Below, one piece after another: positions 11,812-21,409 of a stretch of 64,000 nucleotides of DNA; the stretch's first letter is position 1; each line of letters starts with the position of its first letter. The notes below the pieces were generated by a model. The model had not been told where the DNA came from. It ran no database searches and was given only the letters and a program-made list of their open reading frames with translations. A program made the translations under genes and the position numbers. Source of the stretch: Ampelocalamus luodianensis (lineage: Eukaryota > Streptophyta > Magnoliopsida > Poales > Poaceae). Where the stretch lies: contig CM070632.1 in NCBI GenBank assembly GCA_036346255.1, positions 25,818,657 to 25,882,656 on the forward strand. The letters are read 5' to 3'.

Positions 11812-12811
11812 GTTGTCATTTTCTTCTTCATCTTCCTCGGCTCCGGTGAACTCCATCGTGTTCAAGCTTCTCCGGCCATCTTTGAAGCTCCTCTCGGTTA
11901 AGGTAGCTTCTATTTAGTCCCTAGAAGTGTTGGCACTCGCTTTCCTGAACCGCAGCGGAGCATTTTGCTATTTTCATGTTTTGTCGAAATGGCCTCCTTC
12001 GGTGTTTTCCGGCTCGCCGGTGTTCTAGACCTCCACCGCCGGGGAGGTCACCACCATTAGGTTTGCATCGCTATTGCGAGTCCATTTTGATGTTTTGTGG
12101 CGCGCATGGTCGAGTCAGCGGCGACAAGCCACTGTTCTCGCTCGGGGTTTTGCCAGGCGTAAACTCCTGTTTTCATCATCTAATTAGGACACGATTAATA
12201 CCCAATCATTAGTAGTATTAATGGTGTCTTAATCGCCGAATGTCTCATCGACATGTGGCGTAAATAAAACCAAGAACCGAGAAGTCATTAGGGCTGATTT
12301 TGGGTTTATTTATTGCTAATCATTGTTAGCAATAAATGTGTCCAGCCGCCACTGTGTACATCTTGCCGGTGGGCCTCGGTCCCTAAGTCCATCTCTGTAA
12401 ATCGTAGGGACACATTAATTGCTAATCATCACTAATCATTGGTCATTAGTAATTAATTATATGTCCTAAAACCTCCTTGTGTCTCGCTGCCATGTGGACC
12501 CCGTGCACTGTGCACGTGTGTTAAAGCTCGCGTGTGTGACTTACGATCCAGCGACATGCGCCCCACGCCAGCCACGCTAGTTGCACCGATCTTGGACCGC
12601 CGTCCATTTTGCGATTTGCGCCCGGATCCGTATGCGTTCGGACCATCGGTTCCCTCTTCACTCTGGACCGTCCATCTCACGATCTGCGGCTGAGATCGTG
12701 TTTGCAATCGGACTCTCCGATTAGATATGTGCTCAGAGCCGTTCATCTTTAGATCTGCGGTCGTGGTTAGTCGAGGCAACCGCACCGTCCGGTTGCATCC
12801 TTCCTCGTGAG

Positions 12812-12833
12812 CCGTTGGATCTTGATCCAACGG
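12812..12833 (+). repeat. CCGTTGGATC hairpin, A 5' LTR
   Basis: Perfect 10-bp arms with a TT loop. The counterpart is at 28068-28089 in the 3' LTR. Confidence 0.8.
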
Positions 12834-13981
12834 TGGGCTCTTTTAGGGATCGCGCGCGTGCGCTGTTTTTCGTGCGTGTGGCTCGTTGGATTTCGCATCA
12901 ACGGTCCACAAGCGTCCACGTCGCTTATTTCCATTTGAGTTGGATTTCATTTCTGAAAGTATTTATTTATCAACTAAAAATTGTATCAGAGCTTTAGAAA
13001 TTCATAACTAAATCATTTTAACTCCTTTTTAGATGTTTCCAGCTGTAATAAATTTTTATGCCTCTGTAGTTTAATACAAAAATGTAATTGAGCATGTTCC
13101 TGCCACAGAAAATTGTGTAACTCAAATAACTTGATTTCTGCCAATTTTAAATATCCCAAAAATAGAATTAAACTTGTAAAATGCATATCTTTTTCTGTAC
13201 AACTCCAAAATGTGCAAAATTAATTTTGTTAAATTCCTCTGTTAGTGTACCTTAATATGAAATAGGTTTTGAGCATGTTTATGATTCTGGAAAATGTAAT
13301 GTGCTAGGCTTACAACTTAGAAAAATCATAAGTAAATCATTATAGCTCCAAATTTAGTAAGCTCAACTTTGCTGTTATTAGGATGTCATATTATACCTGC
13401 TATAAAAATTTCGGACCTTAGATCATTCTAGAAATTTTCACCATGAACAGTACCTATAATTAATTTAGTTGATTTTAAGAGGCTCAAAAATAGTAAATTG
13501 ACTGTAACTTTTGCATCATTGATCCGAATTGCATGATTCTTGTTCCTAAAATTGTATAAAATCATCCTCTTGTTGCTGTATAAATTTCTTGGGATTTGTA
13601 TGTTCTTTGCTGTTGAGTTTTATTTGGCGTTCTTCGTTCTTATTGGTGTTATCGTATTTTCGCGTTAGGTTCCGAAGAATATATTGAGCTTGAGAATCCT
13701 CCTCTGTAGCAAGAACAACCCCAGCAAGGCAAGAAGTTTGATCATGTTAATCCCAGTATTTTAAGTATTTATGTTAATTACAAATTCTATATATGCATTG
13801 CTACTTTGTGTTAAACTATTGTCGTTAGTTGACCTAGTAGATGCATTTCCTTAGCAAATGATTATTCTCTACTACCGTGAGCCTAGGTTATTGCTGTGAT
13901 TAGGGCTCGTGGATGAGCTCATGTCACTTAGTAGTTGCGAATTAATTGCTTAGCCATGCTTAGCTTCCGGTAGAAATGGGC

Positions 13982-14003
13982 GGTTATCGACTTGTCGATA
14001 ACC
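13982..14003 (+). repeat. GGTTATCGAC hairpin, A 5' LTR
   Basis: Perfect 10-bp arms with a TT loop in the presumed U5/R region. It is preceded by GGGC and followed by TTGATCA, the same context as in all other family copies. Confidence 0.85.
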
Positions 14004-15287
14004 TTGATCACATAAAACTTATTATGATTTATGATTTCAGCCTTGTGCCATGTCTACTTATGAAAAGTAAAACCGAAAACAAAATGATTTAGACTTGGGC
14101 ACAATGGTATGTTGGTGTGCTACAGGTGTGATGGAATGGTGCCGGATCATTAAGGACCAGAGTTACTTGCGCCACCGTCTTGAGCATTGTGCGTGCTAAC
14201 CACACTAGAGGGTATGGGACCTCTCTTGACTTAGTACTTTGGCGTGTATTGGCTTGGTCGCAGGAGTCGCAGGAGGGATGGTCTTTGGGAGCATTGTAGT
14301 GTCCGAAAGGCTTCCCGTGATGGTGGTTGTCTTTCGGCTTGCAATGTAGCGTATGGATTCCAATCCATACGAGCGGCTCGTAGTCAATGCACAATATTGG
14401 AAAGCGTCTCGTAGGACTTAGCCGTGCCGACATACCTTCGGAAGTGTGCTTTGTGGCTTAAAGGCGGTCTGAAGTGTGGGTACATTGGTACAACCCTGCA
14501 AGGTTAAAACTATTCGAATAGCCTCGTCCTAGGTTATGGACACGCTAGGATACGCCCCGTGAGAACTAGACTACAACCTTTTAATTAAAACTTGATGGGT
14601 GGTACGAATCGGGGATTCGTGCTATGTTGTGGTGGCTATTGGGATAGTCACTTCCAGGTGGTTACTTGTATGTATCTTTATTTCGTTGTTATTTTGACAA
14701 CAAAATAGATTTGCAAACTTGCTTTTAAATGTATTACGTTATTGCAAATAAAGTTGGCTTTGTGCAAAATGAGACATACAACCTCCACCTAAATAAGCTT
14801 GCATGTAGTTTATGAACAGGTCTGCTATTCCACACGTCAGTCTTGCGAGTACCTTTGTGTACTCAATTATCTTGCTTAAATGTATTTGTTGCAGAGGAAG
14901 AAGGTGAGCTTGAGGGCCTCACTACGTGAGTTGTCTTTGTGTAGCCTTAGAGGCGTCTAGCTTGGCCCTGGTCGGTTGCCTTGTGGGTTGTGTGGCTAAC
15001 CTGGTCGACTTTTGTTCTAGCCATCTTATGGCACCTTTGCTTCATTGTCATTCTTGTATATTGTTCTATTTGGCGGTCGGTTCTTTTGTAATCACTTTAC
15101 CTTATGTATGTCGTTGTTGGACTTAGTGATGTATGTTGTATGGAAATGATGTGTAATTTTGTGATGATGTGCATATGCTGCAGTGCAGGAAGCATATGTC
15201 CATCGAGGCTTAGAATGTTTAATTAGTAATGCTAGAACCAATTGGAGGTTAAGTGTTACTAGTTAAATATTCCGGTCCTCACAAAGT

Positions 15288-15300
15288 TGGTATCGAGCCA
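15288..15300 (+). promoter_or_regulatory. Element A primer binding site (tRNA-Met type), one base missing
   Basis: TGGTATCGAGCC follows the LTR end by four bases. The usual Met-initiator complement TGGTATCAGAGC (intact in B, D, H and I) has lost the A of CAG here. Either a real lesion that weakens priming or a consensus error. Confidence 0.8.
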
Positions 15301-15888
15301 TCTTGACCAGAAACCCTAGCTTGGTCGCTTATAGGATATTTTGAAAACTTACTTTCAAACAGTTCATGAAAATTTAAGTAAGTTCTCAGATTTTACTCCT
15401 TACCTATCTTAGCTTGCTCATCTCACCTTAATCTCACTTAAGTTTTGAAAAAGTTGTTCCTCTCTTCCTTTCAAAAATTAGCTACTATCGATTAAATTGG
15501 TTTTGGGAGAACCATGAGAGCTTGGAGAAAGAAGTTTGGACAGCTAGCTAGTAATTAGTATAGGAGGTAGGAAATGAAAGGTTAATTCAACTAAAACTTG
15601 AGGGAATGAAAGGGTAAGAAGTGATATGAAATTAGCTAAATGCATATACTCTATTAGGTGGTTATACCTTGATTTTTGGGCTGTTTTGAGCTAGAATTTA
15701 GTTCTGAAATTTTGGGTCTTCTCAAACGATTACTCGTTCTTCCATACGGGTTAGTCGTTTCGGGAAGTTGATTTGGTGACTTATGGTCTTGTGCTCTTTG
15801 GTGGTTATTCTTGAGCCCTTTTAATTGAGTTTGGATTTCTTTGCCTTTTGATCTCGGGCTTGTAGCTAACTTATCTTGGTGAAACAGG

Positions 15889-16924
15889 ATGGCAGGAGGG
15901 ACACGTAGTGGTCGGAATCAGCCGGGTAGTCCCGATGAGAAGCTTCCCCCTCCTCCAACCATGGCTGAAGTCCTCATGCAGATCGAACGCAACCGTTCGG
16001 AGGACCGGAGGGTGTTGGAGGTCATCGCGAGGAACACCTCCGCTCCCTCTGGTGCCTCCGGATCTGGAGGTGGTGGACATCAGTCGCGTGGGGGGCTTGC
16101 GGAGTTCCTCTGTACTCAGCCTCCTACCTTCTCCTGGTCTGAGGATCCCCTAGACGCGGATGACTGGCTGCGTCTGGTCGAGCGGAAGCTCAACGTTGCG
16201 CAGTGCCAGGAGCAGGAGCGGGCACTTTTCGCATCCCATCAGCTGGAGGGTGCGGCACTCTCATGGTGGGAGAACTTCCTCGCCATGCAGCCCGCGGGAC
16301 ACGTGGTCTCGTGGGAGGAGTTCAGGTCAGCTTTCCGTCGGGCCCATGTTCCCGCCGGCTTGATGAAGCTGAAGAAGAAGGAGTTCCTTGCGCTCAAACA
16401 GGGGCGCAAATCTGTGACTGAGTACCTCCATGAGTTCAACCATCTTGCAGTGCGCTCTGCTTTGAGGTGGCCACTGATGAGGCCAAGTAGGAGAAGTTCA
16501 TGGAGGGCTTGTCTGAGGAGCTGCAGGACAAGCTCTCTATTGTGGACTTCCCCGACTTCTAGACCTTGGTGGACAAGGCCATCATCACCGAGCACAAGGC
16601 GAGAGCGCTGGGCGCGTCCCGCAAGCGCAAGTGGGAGGTTCCCACGCCCAGCGGTCTGCACAGGCCGGCCTCGTTCGTCCCCGTGTTGGGCCTGCACCGG
16701 TGGCCCGTCCTTTGGCTTCACCACCACCGAGGCCTTCGGCACCAGCTCCACGTCCTCCGCAGGCCGTGATTCAGTCATGTGCGCCTGCGATCCAGCAGCA
16801 GGTTGCTCATCGCAACCCCGCGGTCAACGTCACCTGCTTCTACTGCCACAACAATGGTCACTACGCGAGTAGTTGCCCTAAGAAGACTGGAGCGGCCCCT
16901 CGTCCTAATGGAGGACGCGGGTAA
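15889..16924 (+). pseudogene. Element A gag (capsid-nucleocapsid), frameshifted
   Basis: Gag forms the cytoplasmic particle and binds element RNA. The ATG follows AAACAGG directly. Residues about 60-200 carry the retrotransposon gag domain (FSWSEDPLDADDWL, then GAALSWWENF). The reading frame shifts near 16465, has TAG at 16560-16562, and shifts again near 16630. It then yields the nucleocapsid zinc knuckle CFYCHNNGHYASSC (CX2CX4HX4C) at about 16834-16875. TAA at 16922-16924 stands where element B reads CAG (Gln), so the stop is a secondary mutation in one continuous gag-pol frame. Homology to B's gag is clear by eye. Confidence 0.9.
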
Positions 16925-17450
16925 GGGAGTGGTCACCCACCTGACCAGAAGACCCCGGGCTTGGGGAGCGGCCGAGTCAACCATATCTCGGCTGAGGAGG
17001 CACAAGAGGGGTCCGACGTGGTGTTGGGTACGCTTCTTGTCAATTTACGTCCTGCTACAGTTTTTTTTGACTCTGGAGCTTCACATTCTTTTATTTCGAG
17101 GTCGTTTGCTGTTGATAGTGGTCTCCACTGTGTTCCTTTGGGGGTTCCACTACTTATTCGCTCTCCGGGTTCGGAAATGAGAGCTGACCAAGTGTGCCAG
17201 GACGTTCCTATCCACATCGAAGGAGTGGGATTCTTGGCGAGTCTTATCCTACTCGATTAGGCGCGCTTGGATGTGATTCTTGGCATGGATTGGTTGTCCC
17301 AACACTTGGGGCAAATCGATTGTGCCAAGAAGGTTGTCTACCTCACCAGTCCTTCAGGTGAACAGGTTGGGTTTTCACCGCAGTTGCGAGAACCCCAACT
17401 TTATGCCCTTGAAGCAAAGCCAGCATTGGAGATTCGCGATGTCCCCACTG
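16925..17450 (+). pseudogene. Element A aspartic protease
   Basis: Matures the gag-pol polyprotein. The active-site triad is in FFDSGASHSFIS, with the Asp codon at 17069. A conserved VILGMDWLSQH segment follows near 17270. The frame is interrupted by TAG at 17258-17260, where element B has CAG, and is otherwise continuous with the upstream and downstream parts of pol. Length and motif order fit Ty3-gypsy proteases. Confidence 0.88.
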
Positions 17451-18400
17451 TGTGTGACTTCGCGGGTGTCTTTCCTGAAGACTTGCCTGGGATGCCTCCC
17501 GTTCGAGACCTAGAGTTCGTGATAGAGTTGCTGCCCGGTACCGCCCCTATTTCAAAGAGGCCGTATCGCATGCCTCCTAATGAGTTGGAGGAGCTGAAGA
17601 AGCAACTAGGTGAGCTGCAAGAGAAGGGTTTCATTCGTCCTAGCTCATCTTCTTGGGGTTGTCCTGTTATTTTTGTGAAGAAGAAGGACAAGACCTTGCG
17701 CATGTGTGTTGATTACCGTCCGCTTAATGAGGTGACGGTGAAGAACAAGTATCCTTTGCCCCGTATCGATGATCTGTTTGATCGATTAAGCTGAGCACAG
17801 TGTTCTCCAAGGTTGACTTGAGATTGGGCTATCATCAAGTCAGAATCAGGGCCGAGGATATTCCGAAGACGGCTTTTGCTACTCGTTATGGTCTTTACGA
17901 GTACACCGTCATGTCTTTTGGTTTGATTAATGCTCCTGCTTTATTCATGAACCTTATGAACTCGGTATTCATGGAGTATTTGGATAGGTTCGTGGTGGTT
18001 TTCATTGATGATATCCTTATCTACTCCAAGAGTGAAGAAGAGCATTTGAGCATCTCAAGCTTGTGTTGGGAAAGGCTGCGAGCACCACTGTTGTATGCCA
18101 AGTTCGACAAGTGCGAGTTCAGTTAAAGGAAGTGGCATTCTTAGGCCATGTTCTTTCAGCAGGAGGTGTGGCTGTGGATCCTAGCAAGGTTAGCGATGTG
18201 CTATCTTGGGGTCAGCCCAAGTCAGTTACCGATGTGCGGAGTTTTCTTGGTTTGGCCGGCTACTATCGCCACTTTATCGAGAATTTCTCCAAGATTGTGA
18301 AGCTTATGACTGAACTGCTCAAGAAAGACAAGAAGTTTGAGTGGTCTATTGTTTGTGATGTGAGTTTTCAGGAACTCAAAAAGCGATTGACCTCAGCCCA
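17451..18400 (+). pseudogene. Element A reverse transcriptase
   Basis: Copies element RNA into DNA. Motifs in order: PISKRPYRMPPNE, KGFIRPSSSSWGCPVIFVKKKD, MCVDYRPLNEVTVKNKYPLPRIDDLFDRL, then after a frameshift near 17792 KVDLRLGYHQVRI, the palm YTVMSFGLINAP, and the catalytic FIDDILIYS at 18001-18027. A frameshift near 18060 and TAA at 18124-18126 break the frame. The connection domain (FLGHVLSAGGV, VRSFLGLAGYYR) follows in another frame. The catalytic Asp pair is intact, but the protein cannot be made in one piece. Confidence 0.92.
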
Positions 18401-18838
18401 GTGCTTGTTCTCCCTAATATTCACAAGAGTTTTGATATCTATTGTGATGCTTCTCGTCAGGGTCTTGGTTGTGTTCTTATGCAGGAGGGAAAGGTAGTGG
18501 CCTATGCATCGCGGCAGTTGAGGCCTCATGAACTCAACTATCCTACTCATGACTTGGAGTTAGCTGCTGTGGTTCATGCACTCAAGATTTGGCGGCATTA
18601 TCTGATTGGTAACCATTGTGAGGTGTATTCTGACCACAAGAGCTTGAAGTACTTGTTCACCCAGCCAGATCTGAACCTCAGGCAAAGAAGATGGTTGGAA
18701 TTGATCAAGGACTATGACATGGGTATCCAGTATCATCCGGGCAAGGCCAATGTCATTGCGGATGCACTCAGTCGGAAGGTGTATTGCAACATGTTGATGC
18801 TCCAAGAGCAGCAGCCTACCCTTATTTCAGAATTTTAG
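18401..18838 (+). pseudogene. Element A RNase H
   Basis: Degrades the RNA of the RNA-DNA hybrid. FDIYCDASRQGLGCVLMQ carries the first catalytic Asp. HDLELAAVVHALKIWRHYL carries the Glu, SDHKSLKYLF the second Asp, and ADALSRK the last. The frame is intact over about 145 codons and ends at TAG 18836-18838, where element B reads CAG. The linker to integrase continues in the same frame after that stop. Confidence 0.9.
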
Positions 18839-19065
18839 CGCCTCAATTTGGGTTTGATCGAGCACGGTTCTCTTGCTACCTTGGTTGTGCAGCCAACCTT
18901 GGTGGACCAAATCAAGGCTGCTCAGCAGGCAGATGTTGGTGTGAGTCAAATCAAGCAGAACATCAAGGATGGGATAGCCAAGTGCTTTTCAGAGGATGAG
19001 CATGGCGTTGTGTGGTTTGGGCAGCTTCTTGTGGTTCCTAAGGTCGTGGAATTGCGGGATTTGAT
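18839..19065 (+). pseudogene. Element A integrase N-terminal linker, cut by solo LTR A2
   Basis: Reads GSLATLVVQPTLVDQIKAAQ, then SEDEHGVVWFGQLLVVPKVVELRDLI, the spacer that precedes the zinc finger. The frame is interrupted after the TTGAT at 19061-19065 by the antisense LTR A2 and resumes at 24332. Element B (59500-59735) has the uninterrupted sequence GGGATTTGATTCTCC, which confirms the insertion point. Confidence 0.92.
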
Positions 19066-19836
19066 TGTGAGGACCCGGAATATTTAACTAGTAACACTTA
19101 ACCTCCAAATGGTTCTAGCGTTACTAATTAAACATTCTAAGCCTCGATGGACATATGCTTCCCAGAATTGCAGCATATGCACATCATCACAAAATTACAC
19201 ATCATTTCCATACAACATACATCACTAAGTTCAACAATGACATACATAAAGTAAAGTTATTACAAAAGAGCCGACCGGCCAAATAGAACAATATACAAGA
19301 AAGACAGCGGAAGCAAAAGGTGCCATAAGATGGCTAGAACAAAAGTCGACCGGTTAGCCACACCACCCACAAAGCAACCGACCGGGCCGCCAAGCTAGAC
19401 GCCTCGCAAGCTACCACAGCACAACTCACAGAAGTGAGGCCCCTCGAGCTCACCTTCTTCCTCTGCAACAATTACATTTAAGCAAGATAACTGAGTACAC
19501 AAGGTACTCGCAAGACTGACGTGTGGAATAGCAGACCTATTCATAAACTACATGCAAGCTTATTTAGGTGGAGGTTGTATGTCTCATTTTGCATGAAGCC
19601 AACTTTATTTGCAATAATGTAATACATTTGAAAGCAAGTTTACAAATAAATTTTAATGTTGAAGGTAATAGCGAAAATAATGATAAATACAAGTAACCAC
19701 CTAGAAGTGACTATCCCAATAGCCACCACAACATAGCACGAATCCCCGATTCATACCACCCATCAAGTTTTAATTAAAAGGTTGTAGTCTAACTCTTGAA
19801 AGACCTTGCCAAGTGTGTCCATAACCTAGGATGAGG

Positions 19837-19848
19837 CTATTCGAATAG
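19837..19848 (-). repeat. CTATTCGAATAG module in A2
   Basis: Self-complementary 12-mer inside a longer block, flanked by CCTAGG and TTTTAACC, shared with A, B, C and F LTRs. Confidence 0.75.
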
Positions 19849-20368
19849 TTTTAACCCTGCAGGGGTGTACCAATGTACCCACACTTCAGACAGCCTTTAA
19901 GCCACAAAGCACACTGCCGAAGGTATGCCGGCACGGCTAAGTCCTACGAGACGCTTTCCAATATTGTGCATTGACTACGAGCCGCTCGTATGGATAGAAA
20001 CCCATACGCTTACATTGCAAGCCGAAAGACAACAAATCCCATCACGGGTGAAGTCTTTCGGACACTACAATGCTCCCAACACCATCCCTCCTGCGACCTC
20101 CTGTGACCCGAAGCCAATACACGCCAAAGTACTTAGTCAAGAGAGGTCCCATACCCTCTAGTGTGGTTAGCACGCACAAATGCTTGGTTTAGTGTAACAA
20201 GATGTTCGGTCCTTGTTGACCCGGGCACCATTCCAGTCACACCCAAAATCACACCATCTTACCATTGTGCCCAAGTCTAAATCATTTTTTTGTTTTCAGT
20301 TTTAGTTTTCATAAGTAGACATGGCACAAGGCTGAAATCATAAATCATAATAAGTTTTATGTGATCAA

Positions 20369-20390
20369 GGTTATCGACAAGTCGATAACC
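20369..20390 (-). repeat. GGTTATCGAC hairpin in A2
   Basis: Perfect 10-bp arms with a 2-nt loop, as in A1 and A. Confidence 0.85.
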
Positions 20391-21409
20391 GCCCATTTCT
20401 ACCGAAGCTAAGCATGGCTAAGCAATTAATTCGCAAACTACTAAGCGACAAGAGCTCATCCACGAACTCTAAATCACAGCAATGCCTAGGCTCATGGTAG
20501 TAGAGGATAATCATTTTCCTAAGGAAATGCATCTACTAGGTCAACTAACGACAATAGTTTAACGCAAATAGCAATGCATACATAGAATTTGTAAACAACA
20601 TAAATACTTAAAATACTGGGATTAACATGATCAAACTGCTTGCCTTGCTGGGATTGGTCTTGCTGCAGAGGGGAGTGCTCAGGTTCAAATTTTTCTTCGG
20701 AACCTAACGCGAAAAGGCGATAAAACCGATAAGAACGAAGAACACCAAAAGGAACTCAACAGCAAAGAACAACCAAAACCCATGAAATTTCTACAGCAGC
20801 TAGGGGTTGATTTTAGACAATTTTATAAACAAGAATCACTTCATTTGGACTTAGCATGAAAAAGTTATGCCCTAAACAATTTCTCTCAGCCTGAAAAATC
20901 CTAATTAAATTAATTTCGGTTACTGTTCATGGAGAAATTTTCTATAATGATCTGGAACTTGAAATTTTTATGGTAGGTAGATATGGTTATCCTAACAACA
21001 GCAAAACTGAGTTTGCACAATTTGGAGTTGAAATGAATTAGTTATGATTTTTCTAAGTTCTAAAGCTAGCATATATCACTTATGAGGAACATAACTAAGG
21101 ACAAGGCCTAGTCCACAATAAAGCATGTCTACAGATAACTTTTACCAGGTTGAGTTTGCTCAGTTTGGATTTACAGAGAAACAGTTATGCATTTTACAAA
21201 TTTTCAAAGAATTTCTAGACATCATTATTCACTAAACAAGATCATGTAGTTAAAACCGTTTTTTGCTACATAACAGTGCCTAAGTTCATTCTCAGATTAA
21301 AGTTCATACTATAACAAAGCTACAGCAACTGGAATCATTCAAAAAGGAGTTAAAATGACAAAGTTATGCACTTTTGAAATTTGAAACATCAAAAGACTTA
21401 GAGAATGCG

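Larger units (their letters stand above)
10382..15283 (+). repeat. Element A 5' LTR (4902 bp)
   Basis: Starts TGTAACATCCC and ends TCCTCACA, five bases before the primer binding site. A TATA-like CTATATAT at 11425-11432 would give about 1.04 kb of U3 and about 3.8 kb of R-U5, far longer than usual for plant gypsy LTRs. Contained landmarks are a GAGAGA run near 11221, a candidate 93-bp intron (11719-11811), hairpins at 12812-12833 and 13982-14003, and a CTATTCGAATAG palindrome at 14510-14521. A 204-codon open frame at 10924-11538 has no recognisable domain, and its reading is not conserved in sense across the family. Confidence 0.93.

Noticed and set aside
15288..15300. tRNA gene at the primer binding sites
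   Set aside because: Only 12-13 nt complementary to a tRNA 3' end; no cloverleaf.
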